NCBI GenBank assembly: GCA_036389315.1 | Contig: DASVQF010000046.1 | Coordinates: forward strand, 9,648-73,647 | Reading direction: 5' to 3' | DNA: 64,000 bases | Source of the DNA: DASQYE01 sp036389315 | Lineage (GTDB): Bacteria > Acidobacteriota > Blastocatellia > Pyrinomonadales > Pyrinomonadaceae | Shown: piece by piece, positions 33,168 through 42,207 of the stretch | Numbering within the stretch: the first letter of the stretch is position 1 | Layout: every line of letters begins with the position of its first letter | Position numbers and translations under genes: made by a program | The notes under the pieces: model-generated | What the model was told of the DNA's origin: nothing | Databases searched by the model: none | What the model saw: only the letters and a program-made list of their open reading frames with translations

Positions 33168-35449
33168 TCAGTAATCGGAGTAGCCGCCGAACAGAGAGAA
33201 CGCGGCCCAGTAAAACGGCGCGCGGGTCTTGTCCCTGCTCATCACTTCGAGCTGGGCTTGCCGCAGGCTCTCGGCCGATGGTCTCCCTCGCTCTTTGCGG
33301 TTGCGATGAAAAGAGATCATCAAATCCCTGGTGGTCTCAGAGTCAACCTTCCACTGGCTCGCGACGACGACGGGCGCTCCGAGCGCGAGCAGAGTGCGTG
33401 CAATGCCTATGGCCCCTTCGCTCTTGTCGTAACGCTCGAACCCTGTCTCGCAGGCGGAGAGCACGACCAGCTTGGCCTTCGGCAGCTTGTACGCGCCGAG
33501 TTCCGAAGAGCGCAGCTCGCCGCCCGCAAACAGGAGCTTTGAATTTCCGGGCGATTGCCGGTTAGCTACGAAGTGACCGGCGAAGTGAACCACTTCGACG
33601 CCCGCGAAGCTCAGCAGGAACTTATCCTCAGTGGCCTCTGCGCCGAGCAGCTCGACGGATTTCCGGTATAGCCCGGCGATGCCTGTGGCCTCGACTTCGG
33701 CCTCCTGCAAGTCTGGCAGGTTAGGGTTCTCTTCGCGGTCAAAGTCTGGATTGCCCACGCTCAGCAGCCTCTCGTCCAGCACTTGAGCTTTGCGCCGCGC
33801 GTTCTCCGTCGCCAGCACCAGGACGGAAGCACTCGGCGCATAGGAGAGGGCGTAATCTTCCAGCAGGTATTTACCCGCAGGCGAGACGAGCGAGGCGAAC
33901 GCAAGCTGGTGCAGAGACTTGTCCGGAACAAGGCAAATCTGTTTATCCGAGTCCAGAGTGGGCGGAATCAAGAGCCTGTAAAGCTCGGTCGCGGCCTGCC
34001 TGGTGCTCTCGGTTGGCCCAAGACCGACGATGGAAGCTTGATAAGCGTCAACCTTTCTTTCAAGCTCGGCGGCCGTGACGGGCATCTCGAACAGCTCAAA
34101 GCGGCTCCTGGACACGACCCAGACGGCCAGCCTCTCCGGCAGCACGGCATACTGCACAAGCTGCACTCCTACGGGCAGCCGGGCCTGGATTTCCGCCAGA
34201 GAGAGCGGGCGCGCGACCGCCGCGAACTCCTTTTCGACGCGGGCCAGTGGTTTGTCCGATTCGACGAAGTCCAGGAGCGAGCGGGCGCGGTTGGCTTCGA
34301 CGAAAGCGAACGCACCACGGCTGTCTTGCTCTCGGATAGCGTTGGCCGTCGCCGCATCGAACACGACCTGTTCGTTGGCGAAGAATGCCTGGCGCGAATT
34401 ATCCTCGCGGATCGTCGTGCGATACTCTTCCGACAACCTTAAGACGGTCTTCAGCTCTGCGGAGAAATCCTCGCGCCTCTCCAACTGCTCGAAGCAGAAG
34501 AGCCTGCCCTTGTGAATCCGGTACGAGCTGAAGGTAAATTCCGGAAGACGGCTGTAGAGTTCAAGCGCGCGGTCGTAATCCGAGAGAGCCCCCGCGCAAT
34601 CTTTCATCCGGCTTTTGACCTCGGCCAGCAGCAGGTAGCTTTCGGCTGCGCTCTGCGTCTGCTCGGCACTCTCGCCGCGCTCAAACGCTATGCGGTTCGA
34701 CTCGACCGCGTACTGCAAGGCGGTTGCGAAATCCTCTCTGCCTAAGCTTGCGTTCACCATGTTGCGTAGGTTCTGATTGACGCGAATGCTGCCGGGCGAG
34801 GTGTCCTCGGCTATACGGAGGCCCTCGCGGGAGAAGCTCAGCGAAGTCGCGAAGAACTTGAGCTTCAGTGTCAGGTCTGCCAGCGTGCCTTTCTCCCGCC
34901 AGGACTGGTTAGGGCTCTGGTAGTAAACCTCTTTGCCCGGCAGCATCCTGCTGGCGTAAGCCAGGGCCGGCTCAAGCTCGCCGAGCGTGGAATAGTAGGA
35001 GGCGAGGGCTTCCTCTACGTGCTGAACCTCGAAGCCATTGTCGCCGGCCTCGGCCAGCCGCAGCGCCGTCTTGAAGTTCCTGCTCGTCTGCGAGAGGTTG
35101 TTCTGCCGATAGTCGCTCACGCCGAGCCAGTAATAGGCCGGCGGGATCAGGATGTTGAACCTGCGGCTACCGGCGTTGGCGATGATGGCCGCCAAACGTT
35201 CGCGGCTCTCTGTGACCTTCGCCACGTCCGGCAAGAACTGGACGGCCCAGTTCTCGGCGACGCTTGCTTCGGGCGCGTCGCCGAGCCGCTCGAAGAGGTC
35301 TCTGCTCTTTTCAAATTCCGCGATGGCGCGGGCGTAATCGCTCGCGATGAGTTGCTGCCCGCCCGCGAAAATATCTTTGGCCCTGAGCAGCAGAGCGGTC
35401 TTTTCAGCGCCCGCCTGCGCGTAGAAGTCGGCTAGCTCAGAAAAAAAAA
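33168..35449 (-). CDS. TPR-CHAT caspase-like protease (continuation frame after the T9 run)
   Basis: About 760 residues. The frame has no credible start: upstream of a TTG at 35234 it stays open and encodes good protein (ELADFYAQAGAEKTALLLRA) right up to the T9 run at 35441-35449. TPR helices fill the first ~400 residues. The last ~280 form a CHAT domain: VVHFAGHFVANRQ carries the catalytic His, and KLVVLSACETGFERYDKSEGA the catalytic Cys (SACETG). CHAT proteases are caspase relatives. The reading frame is -1 relative to the gene before it, so the natural product is probably a fusion made by frameshifting or slippage, unless the run is miscounted. Confidence 0.8.
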
Positions 35450-36694
35450 CTCGGAATGCTGCGCCTGCTCAAAGCTGCCTATGTAGAAGAGGGCCTCCAG
35501 GCTCTCCTTTGCTTCGCCCTCGTCGCCGCGCTGCCTCGCTTCCAGGCAGCGCCTGGAGAGTTGCAGCGCGACGGACGCGCCCCGCAGCAGGCCCTTCGTC
35601 TCGTTATGAATCCTCTGCGCGCGAGCTTCGTCGCGCGCGCGATAGGCGATTAAAAAATCCTGCAACACCTGTTCATCCGTCCTGAAGCGCGTCTGCTCAG
35701 CGCCGAGCCGCGAGAGGTTCTTGCGCGCCTCCTCGGCCCACTGCGAAGAGGCGTCCCTTTGCAAGTAGAGCGTCCAGGACTCGCGCGCCTGTCCGGGCAG
35801 GCCCATCTCCTGCAAGGCCAGCGACTTGTTGAAAAGAGCTTCCAGGAGATTCGAGTCCAGCTCCGTCGCTTTCGTGAACTCTTCCAGGGCGTGGGCCAAC
35901 TCTTCGAGCCGCTTCTCTTTGGCCGATGTCTTGGCCCGCTCGAAATAGGCAGCGCCCAGGTCGTTATGAATCTGCGCGCTCCCCGCCGAATATTTCAGCG
36001 CACTCTCGAACTCTCGGATAGCGTCGGCGTACTTCTGCTGCGTGAGATAGAAGACGCCGAGCGCGTGATGACTCTTCTCGTCAGGTCTCTTTTCGGTGGC
36101 CTCGATCAGGGAGTTCTCGATGTGGCGAAGTCGCGTGCGCTCGCGCTCTTCGGGCGCTCCGCGCAAACGCGCCAGGGGCGCATAGCCGAACTGCGAGATG
36201 CGCGTCTCTGTCGGCCGCTCCTGAGCGTAAATCGCCTGCAACTGGGCCAACTCGTCGCCCCCGTCAACTTCGCCCGGCCTGTTACGTCTGCTCAGGTAAA
36301 TGCCGGCGACAAGGACTGCGATCAGCAGGGCGGCAAAGACGGCAGCATACTTCGGCTGGTGGAAGAAGGCCCTGATCGAGGCGAGAAGCGAGGGCTTCTC
36401 CGCGACCGGCCTGACATTTCGGGCGAGCGCCTTCTCCCGCAACGCCTGCGTCAGCTCAAGCCTAGCTTGCCTTTCCTGATTAGCGGCGAGCGTGGCGCGG
36501 AAGCTGGCGGCATCCGTCTCGTCCAGGTTCCCGAACACGTAATCATTGATAAGCTCGTCTTCCATCAGCGCAACCTGCGAGCAGAACTCCTCGTCCGTGA
36601 ACAACAGCTCTTCCACCCCAGCGAGCGTCGTCTCGTCCGAAACCCTGCCCAGGAGATACTCCCGAATTATCCTCTCATGTGATTCGCCCATCAC
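35432..36694 (-). CDS. Anti-sigma-type membrane protein with TPR repeats
   Basis: 420 residues from GTG at 36694 or, three bases on, an ATG at 36691 that has the better-spaced AAGGGG site. The first ~90 residues (ERIIREYLLGRVSDETTLAGVEELLFTDEEFCSQVALMEDELINDYVFG) look like the cytoplasmic domain of anti-sigma proteins without the zinc HxxxCxxC. A TM helix follows (YAAVFAALLIAVLVAGIYL, ~118-136). TPR units fill residues ~195-330. It directly follows the ECF sigma gene (49 bp), as anti-sigma genes do. It stops six nt past the T9 run, and its TPR array continues in the -1 frame into the CHAT protease. Confidence 0.75.
   Translation of the reverse strand: MMGESHERIIREYLLGRVSDETTLAGVEELLFTDEEFCSQVALMEDELINDYVFGNLDETDAASFRATLAANQERQARLELTQALREKALARNVRPVAEKPSLLASIRAFFHQPKYAAVFAALLIAVLVAGIYLSRRNRPGEVDGGDELAQLQAIYAQERPTETRISQFGYAPLARLRGAPEERERTRLRHIENSLIEATEKRPDEKSHHALGVFYLTQQKYADAIREFESALKYSAGSAQIHNDLGAAYFERAKTSAKEKRLEELAHALEEFTKATELDSNLLEALFNKSLALQEMGLPGQARESWTLYLQRDASSQWAEEARKNLSRLGAEQTRFRTDEQVLQDFLIAYRARDEARAQRIHNETKGLLRGASVALQLSRRCLEARQRGDEGEAKESLEALFYIGSFEQAQHSEFFFLS
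35441..35449 (-). other. Slippery run of nine T at the anti-sigma/CHAT frame junction
   Basis: The leftward strand reads GAG, nine T, CTGAGC, TAG. In the upstream frame translation ends six nt after the run. A -1 shift on the U UUU UUU heptamer, or insertion of one U by polymerase slippage, gives EFFFSELADFYAQ and opens the long TPR-CHAT frame. A single homopolymer error in the assembly would look the same. Confidence 0.7.
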
Positions 36695-36743
36695 TACCGC
36701 CCCTTAGGTTGTGTCGGCGCGGGCCGTTTTGTAACGGCCCCGG

Positions 36744-37286
36744 TCACTTCATGCAATCCTGAACGCAAATCTTCAACTTCTGCTTGATTCGCATGACGCG
36801 CATGCGAAGGGCCGTCTGTGTCATCTCCAGTGTCTCCGAGATGCGGCGGTGCAGCTCGATCTTCGCCTGCTTTACTTCCGAGAAATAGTCCAGGATGAGA
36901 CTGCGGCTCTCGGGCGAGAGGTCTGCGAGGCATTTGTTCAGGCACTCGTGCGAGAAGCTCTGCTCTGTGGGAGCCTTCGCGGCAATCGTCACCTCGTCTA
37001 TGTCCAGGTGATAACGCTCTTTGCGCAGCGATTCACGATAGACATTTTTCGCCACCCCGTAACAATAGGCGAGCTTGTTTTCGATCTCCTCCTCGGAGAT
37101 TTTCAGAATCACGCGATTGATCGTTTCGTCGGCCAGCTCGTCGGCGAAACGACAATTGCGATGCGAAAAGAAAGTACACAGCCGAAAGCGAAGGCGCTCG
37201 TACTCCGCGCCAGCCTCATCGCCGCCTTGAGGGCAAAGCCACACCAGAAAGCTCGCAAATTTTTCGGGTGTTACTTCTTTGTTCAC
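36744..37286 (-). CDS. ECF-type RNA polymerase sigma factor
   Basis: 180 residues from a GTG at 37286 preceded by GGAAAAGAAG. Sigma region 2 is visible as FADELADETINRVILKISEEEIENKLAYCYGVAKNVYRESLRKE (~45-95) and region 4 as CLADLSPESRSLILDYFSEVKQAKIELHRRISETLEMTQTALRMRVMRIKQKL (~118-172), where ETLEMTQTALRMRV is the recognition helix-turn-helix. The TPR/anti-sigma and CHAT frames follow, so this is probably the regulator of the whole operon. Target promoters could not be deduced. Confidence 0.87.
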   Translation of the reverse strand: MNKEVTPEKFASFLVWLCPQGGDEAGAEYERLRFRLCTFFSHRNCRFADELADETINRVILKISEEEIENKLAYCYGVAKNVYRESLRKERYHLDIDEVTIAAKAPTEQSFSHECLNKCLADLSPESRSLILDYFSEVKQAKIELHRRISETLEMTQTALRMRVMRIKQKLKICVQDCMK

Positions 37287-37385
37287 CTTCTTTTCCGGCG
37301 CTTGTGGGCAGGCCCTCGGGCTCGGGCACAGTCGGGAAATTCGGCGCTAGCATAGCGCAATCACCCGGGGATGAATAGCTATACA

Positions 37386-37418
37386 AGAAGCCCCGGCCGG
37401 TCTGGGGCCAGGGCTTCT
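37386..37418 (-). terminator. Rho-independent terminator after the secreted-protein gene
   Basis: The arms at 37386-37398 and 37406-37418 pair over 13 bp with one mismatch, with a 7-nt loop. On the leftward strand GGGGCTTCTTGTAT follows, a short U-rich tract. It separates the gene at 37465 from the sigma operon that begins 100 bp further left, so the sigma operon needs its own promoter. Confidence 0.6.
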
Positions 37419-37464
37419 GCGCGCGACTCGTTTCGGGGAGGCGAAGGTTCGCCGACACCGATCT

Positions 37465-38733
37465 TCAAGGACAACCGACATTACAGTTGATGCCGCTGGG
37501 CCCACCGGGAACGGATGCGTGCCATAGCGCGCTTTGAAAGCCCACGTCCTGAAAGGCCAGCCCCGAAGGGGCGGTGAAGGTGAAGCTCGAAGGGTAAGGC
37601 GCGGTCGAGCCTGTAATCGGATTAAACGAGCCGTTGAAGTGATTGATGCAATTCGGATGAGGATAGGCGAAAGACTTGGCTGAGAGGGTGGAGCCGGCGT
37701 AACTGAGCGTCGTCTTGTTGATGTAGTCGAAGGCGGCCGTCCAGGTGAAGCTCAGCCAGCACTCGTTCGGGCACGGAGCGTAGACCCAACTGCCCCAGAC
37801 GTTCTTCTTCTGCGATTTGACGTTCACGTTGTAGATGATGTTGACCTTCGTGTACGGATAAGGGTTGAAGTATGTCTTCGAGAAGTTGACGGTGATGGAG
37901 CCGCGCCGGTTGCCGCTCGTGATCCAGCCCGAAGTGCGCGGGAAGCTGCAACCGGATGCAGCCTGAGCGTCCGTCAGCCGGGGATTTTCGGCTACGCGCT
38001 GCACCCTGATACGGCCGCCGCCGTCGTCCTCCGTCGCCTCGTCAAGCGCCGCGAGCTTTGAAAAATCCAGCCCCAACATCTCCTTGATGAGATTCCCCTT
38101 GATCTGGTAGATCGTATTCCCGACGACGAAGAAGCCTTGCTCGTTGATAACCGGCAGGTAAGCCCCGATGGGGATGGCGCAGGTGTAAGTCTCCTCCCCG
38201 TGCTCATCGCGCTCGGTCTTGATGATCCCCAAACGCAGATATTTCTCATAGATGTCTGTGTGCCCGGAGGGGGGACTCATCCCTTTCAACTCCTCCGTGC
38301 TCAGCTCTTCGTAGGGCGCTGCCAGGTATTGATATTCGGCTTCGACGATCTGGTTGAAAAGGTTTCTCTGCGAGACAAAGCCCACACTCTTCTCCCAGGC
38401 TTGCGCCTGCTCTGCGCTCATGTTGAGGATGATGGGATAGGCCCTCTCATATGTCGCCAGCGAATCGAAGACGAGAATGCCGCTGCTGGCCGTGACTCCG
38501 GCCAACTGCGTCGTTCGGCCCGTCACATCCCACGATATGACATTGACTTCGGTCTGTTCGGCAGCCCTCTGCGCGGCGGGGCCCTGCGCGTGCCCTGCGC
38601 CGCCGGGAAGCGTGAGCCGTGTGGAGGCAAAGAGCGAGAGCAGAAGCGCAAACAGGCAGAGCGCGGGTCTACGCCTTGCGAGAGAAGCTATTGATCTGCG
38701 GTGGGTGCGATGCTCGTCCAGCGTGTTTCTCAT
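37465..38733 (-). CDS. Secreted protein of unknown function
   Basis: 422 residues with AAGGAG 7 nt before the ATG. A long basic leader and hydrophobic core (LCLFALLLSLFASTRLTLPGGAGHAQ, ~residues 27-50) suggest export. Residues 60-215 include ILVFDSLATYERAYPIILNMSAEQAQAWEKSVGF, similar in style to secreted proteins of Bacteroidetes (DUF4848-like), but I am not sure. The C-terminal half has several cysteines (CPNECWLSFTW, HPNCINHF, NCNVGCP), likely disulfide-bonded. A terminator follows. Function unknown. Confidence 0.65.
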   Translation of the reverse strand: MRNTLDEHRTHRRSIASLARRRPALCLFALLLSLFASTRLTLPGGAGHAQGPAAQRAAEQTEVNVISWDVTGRTTQLAGVTASSGILVFDSLATYERAYPIILNMSAEQAQAWEKSVGFVSQRNLFNQIVEAEYQYLAAPYEELSTEELKGMSPPSGHTDIYEKYLRLGIIKTERDEHGEETYTCAIPIGAYLPVINEQGFFVVGNTIYQIKGNLIKEMLGLDFSKLAALDEATEDDGGGRIRVQRVAENPRLTDAQAASGCSFPRTSGWITSGNRRGSITVNFSKTYFNPYPYTKVNIIYNVNVKSQKKNVWGSWVYAPCPNECWLSFTWTAAFDYINKTTLSYAGSTLSAKSFAYPHPNCINHFNGSFNPITGSTAPYPSSFTFTAPSGLAFQDVGFQSALWHASVPGGPSGINCNVGCP

Positions 38734-39081
38734 AATTTTCTCCTTCGTGCTCCTGGAGACCGAGAGGCTCCATGAGGTTTGAGTGGCAGAACGATCTGTA
38801 GAGTGACGGGAGTGGTCAGACAGGTTTGACTTGTCCTTCAGCGAGGCAGGACTCTAAGTCTACGGAGCGCCTTGTGACATCATCTGCCAGGGCGCTCCGT
38901 TTTGAGTGTGTTCGCGGTAAAGCTGTTTTGATCTGTGAAATGAGCTTCACGAGCGGGCATACCGGCCCGTCATCATTGGTATGGCCGCTTGGGAGGGCAT
39001 TGTAGTTTACCCACTCGGCTTTGACCAGGGCTTCGCTTAATGGGCCGAGCCTGTGACGGACGCTGCTTCGGCCGTATCCTT
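38734..39081. other. Gene-poor spacer with a hairpin at 38862-38900
   Basis: 348 bp without a convincing gene. ACGGAGCGCC (38862-38871) is an exact inverted match to 38891-38900 and is followed rightward by TTTTGAG. On the leftward strand it lies between two secreted-protein genes and may end the upstream transcript. An open frame crossing this stretch (38816-39211) has unusual composition and overlaps a better gene, so it was not kept. Confidence 0.4.
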
Positions 39082-39717
39082 TTACTGCGTAGACAGGCAG
39101 CAGCCCGTCAGTTGGAGCGTCGCGGACACTACGCTCGTATCGTCCTGGACGGCGAAACTGAGGCGGCCGTACGTGTTGATGATGTTCAGGGCGGCCGGGT
39201 TCAAGACCCATTGCTTGGTCGCAGGCGTGCCGGCCGGGAAGGGCTTAGGCACGTTGGAGTAGACGGCCTCGTTGTAGGGGGCCACGACATTCCCCTGGTA
39301 CATAATCGCTATGCCGTCGTTGCCGGCATCGGCGCTGGTTGCCGTCTGACCTCCCAGAATCGACTTCATCTTCACGGTCAGCACGGCTCTGGTGATCTGG
39401 CAACACTTCTGGTCTTTTGTCCATTGAAAGGTGTGCAGGAAATTCCTATCAGCGGTCTGTTGGCCGAGCCCGTTCATATGCGGGCTGCTCAGTTGGCTGT
39501 TCGGCCCCTGTGTAAAGTCTCCGGCGTAGAAGCTCACGGGGTTGGCCGTCAGAGTCAAAGTGATGGGCTTGGGACAACCGGCCTGGGGGACGACCGCAAG
39601 CTCCTGGTTGACGGGGGCGGCCCTGCGTTGCTGTGACAGCGCCGGAGCCGGCGTCAACGCGAGACTTGCGACCAGCAGTGCGTAGGCTAGAGAGCGGTTC
39701 AGGATTTGGCTTGGCAC
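39082..39717 (-). CDS. Secreted protein of unknown function
   Basis: 211 residues from a GTG at 39717 with GAGGAGAA 6-8 nt upstream. A signal peptide is evident (NRSLAYALLVASLALTPAPALSQQ). The mature part has beta-rich segments and a few cysteines (GCPKPITLTLTANPVSFYAG, DQKCCQITRAVLTVKMKS, TGCCLSTQ at the very end). No family recognised. Its ribosome site and composition resemble those of the 422-residue secreted protein downstream, and the two may belong to one surface system. Confidence 0.6.
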   Translation of the reverse strand: MPSQILNRSLAYALLVASLALTPAPALSQQRRAAPVNQELAVVPQAGCPKPITLTLTANPVSFYAGDFTQGPNSQLSSPHMNGLGQQTADRNFLHTFQWTKDQKCCQITRAVLTVKMKSILGGQTATSADAGNDGIAIMYQGNVVAPYNEAVYSNVPKPFPAGTPATKQWVLNPAALNIINTYGRLSFAVQDDTSVVSATLQLTGCCLSTQ

Positions 39718-39952
39718 GATGATTCTCCTCTGTGGTTAGTTACAGGATCAGAGCGAGGTTAGTGATCTTCTTCTGAAGTCCGAAGGCTATCTAAGCCTCG
39801 GAGCTTGGCGGCGCGGTACGAGTGCCCGCATCTGTGGGTGATTTTTCGGAGAGAAACGTAACGCCGACCGTGGAAGGTAATTAAAAGGGCTCGCTCCAGG
39901 TTTGTAGAAAAGATCGTCCCCTATGGTAGAGTATGAGGGTTTTTTTCGAGGC

Positions 39953-40327
39953 ATGACGGAAGGGCTCAAGCGGCAGACTCCATCAAGGCGAGCGCGCCCT
40001 GCACTGCGCGCCGCTTCTGTCTGCCTGCTCGTCGCGCTCTTCTGCGTCACGGCTCAGCAACTCTCGACGCGCGCCAACCTGCTTCTTCCGCAGCAGGCGG
40101 AACAGGAGTTCCCTGGCGAAGAGATTCAAGAGGGCAAGGTCAAGGCCGTCGAGCTGACGGCCGCTTCGAGGCGAAAGGCTCTGCCTCAAAGCCTTCGCGC
40201 GCTCGCGCCAGCCTTGAACCGGGCCCTCTTCCAGCGCATCGAAGAGCGGCGCTCCGCCGTAGCCTTTCATCGGAGCGCGCACACCTACAGACGCCGTGGG
40301 CCGCCCCGCCCCGTTCCTCTCTCATAA
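39953..40327 (+). CDS. Small exported or membrane protein, unknown
   Basis: 124 residues from the ATG at 39953; an ATG at 39923 in the same frame gives 134. A hydrophobic helix (ALRAASVCLLVALFCVTAQQL) after basic residues suggests a signal peptide or anchor. The rest is polar with many Arg and Ala and shows no motif. Codon use is unremarkable. No gene is close on the same strand until the SulP gene 190 bp on. A real gene is plausible but not certain. Confidence 0.4.
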   Translation: MTEGLKRQTPSRRARPALRAASVCLLVALFCVTAQQLSTRANLLLPQQAEQEFPGEEIQEGKVKAVELTAASRRKALPQSLRALAPALNRALFQRIEERRSAVAFHRSAHTYRRRGPPRPVPLS

Positions 40328-40514
40328 ACAGCATCGCCCAATTGAAGGCTACCCAGTAAGCGTAGCTCTCTGCATCGCCACGCTGAAGTGTGTTCGCTCG
40401 CTTGAGCGCGATGAAAGCCGAAGCTGTGCTCGAAGGGTGAAGCCACTGTCATCATTGATCGAATCTTCACTGTGACTTCGTTCTCGAAAGTCATCCGAGG
40501 GGGATAAAGCTGAA

Positions 40515-42206
40515 GTGAAAGCAGAGACAAACATTTCATCTAACGTGGGCGGTGACCTGGCTGCCGGGCTGGTGGTCTTTTTCGTCGCCCTCCCGTTGTG
40601 CCTGGGGATTGCTCTGGCTTCAGGAGCGCCGCTCTTCGCGGGCCTGATCGCCGGCATCGTCGGCGGCATAGTCGTCGGCGCTCTCAGCAGGTCGCAGCTA
40701 AGCGTCAGCGGGCCTGCCGCCGGTCTGACGGCCATCGTGCTGGCAGCCATCACTGAACTCGGCACGTTCAATCTTTTTCTGTGCGCCGTCCTGATTGCCG
40801 GAGTGATTCAGCTTGCTCTTGGCTTCCTCAAGGCCGGGACGATTGCCAACTACCTGCCGTCGAATGTCATAGAAGGGATGCTCGCAGGCATCGGCCTCAT
40901 CATCATTCTGAAGCAACTGCCGCACGCCGTCGGGTTCGACAGGGATTACCAGGGCAACTTCTCTTTTCTGGACACGTCGGGCGGGAATACCTTCACGGCG
41001 CTGGCCCAGGCGCTCAACTTCTTTACGCTCGGAGCCGTCCTGGTCGCCTTCGTTTCCATCCTCATCATGAAACTGTGGGAGAGGGTTCCGGCGCTGAAGA
41101 AGATCAAAGTCCTGCCGGGGCCACTGGTCGCAGTGGTGTGCGGCGTGGCCCTGAACGAAATCTTTATCGCTACGGGCTCAAGCCTCGCGATTGAGCAGGA
41201 GCACCTGGTCAACCTGCCCGTGAGCGGCCGTGTAGATCAGTTCTTCGCGCAGTTCAGCCTGCCCGACTTCAGAGGCTTTGCAGATCAGAAGGTCTGGACT
41301 TACGGGCTGACCCTCGCCATCGTCGCGTCAATCGAGACGCTGCTGTGCCTCGAAGCTGTCGATACGCTCGACCCGCACAAAAGATATTCGCCGCCCAACC
41401 ACGAGCTGAAGGCACAGGGCGTCGGAAATATTTTGAACGGGCTGGTGGGCGGTCTGCCGATCACCTCCGTCATCGTGCGTTCTTCGGCCAACGTCAACGC
41501 GGGCGCGCAGACGAAACTCTCCTCGATCACGCACGGCCTTCTGTTGCTCGTCTGCGCGGCGGCCATTCCGTTCCTGCTCAACAAAATTCCGCTCGCAGTG
41601 CTGGCCGCGATCCTGATCTTGACGGGCTACAAGCTGGCCAATCCGGCGCTCATCAAACGCTGGTGGCGGCATGGTTGGTATCAGTTCGTGCCCTTCATCG
41701 TGACGGTCGTCGGCGTGGTGCTGACGGATTTGCTGATGGGCGTGACGATGGGCCTGGTGGTGAGCGTCGCCTTCATCCTCCGCGAGAATCAGAAGAGCGC
41801 CTACTTCTTTCAGCGCAAGAAGTACACCGAAGGCGACATCATTCACCTTCACCTCGCGCAGGAAGTCACGTTCCTCAACAAAGCCGCCATCAAGTTGACC
41901 CTCGAAAACCTGCCGCCCCGAAGCTACGTCATCATAGATGCCTCAGAGACGGTCTACATAGATCATGACGTACAGGAACTCATCAAGGAGTTCAGCAAGG
42001 TCAAAGCGCCGGAGCGGCGCATCAGGCTTGAGCTGGTCGGGTTCAGAGAGAAGTACAGGATCGAGAACACGCTCGAAACTCCTCACGTCTACATAGAGCA
42101 TACGGTTGCCCCGGACGCGCCGCCAGCGCCAGCAGGCGCGCGTAAACGGCACGAGAAGCTAATAGAGGATTTAACGAAGGAGAAAGTCCTGAAGGAGGGA
42201 GCATGA
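40515..42206 (+). CDS. SulP-family anion transporter, probable bicarbonate permease
   Basis: 563 residues. The SulP transmembrane core starts at once (GGDLAAGLVVFFVALPLCLGIALASGAPLFAGLIAGIVGG) and includes QLSVSGPAAGLTAIVLAAI and the conserved NILNGLVGGLPITSVIVRSSANVNAGAQTKLSSI segment. About 12 helices are followed by a cytoplasmic STAS domain (residues ~440-530: LHLAQEVTFLNKAAIKLTLENLPPRSYVIIDASETVYID). The stop is 1 nt before the carbonic anhydrase ATG. In bacteria this pairing marks SulP proteins that carry bicarbonate, so inorganic-carbon supply is the likely role; transport of sulfate is not excluded. Confidence 0.92.
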   Translation: MKAETNISSNVGGDLAAGLVVFFVALPLCLGIALASGAPLFAGLIAGIVGGIVVGALSRSQLSVSGPAAGLTAIVLAAITELGTFNLFLCAVLIAGVIQLALGFLKAGTIANYLPSNVIEGMLAGIGLIIILKQLPHAVGFDRDYQGNFSFLDTSGGNTFTALAQALNFFTLGAVLVAFVSILIMKLWERVPALKKIKVLPGPLVAVVCGVALNEIFIATGSSLAIEQEHLVNLPVSGRVDQFFAQFSLPDFRGFADQKVWTYGLTLAIVASIETLLCLEAVDTLDPHKRYSPPNHELKAQGVGNILNGLVGGLPITSVIVRSSANVNAGAQTKLSSITHGLLLLVCAAAIPFLLNKIPLAVLAAILILTGYKLANPALIKRWWRHGWYQFVPFIVTVVGVVLTDLLMGVTMGLVVSVAFILRENQKSAYFFQRKKYTEGDIIHLHLAQEVTFLNKAAIKLTLENLPPRSYVIIDASETVYIDHDVQELIKEFSKVKAPERRIRLELVGFREKYRIENTLETPHVYIEHTVAPDAPPAPAGARKRHEKLIEDLTKEKVLKEGA

Positions 42207-42207
42207 A

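Noticed and set aside
33168..35234. Start of the CHAT protein at a TTG (35234)
   Set aside because: Good coding sequence continues upstream in the same frame to the T9 run and no ribosome site precedes the TTG.
38816..39211. 131-residue leftward frame
   Set aside because: It overlaps the secreted-protein gene at 39082 in another frame, has no ribosome site and no coding-like composition.
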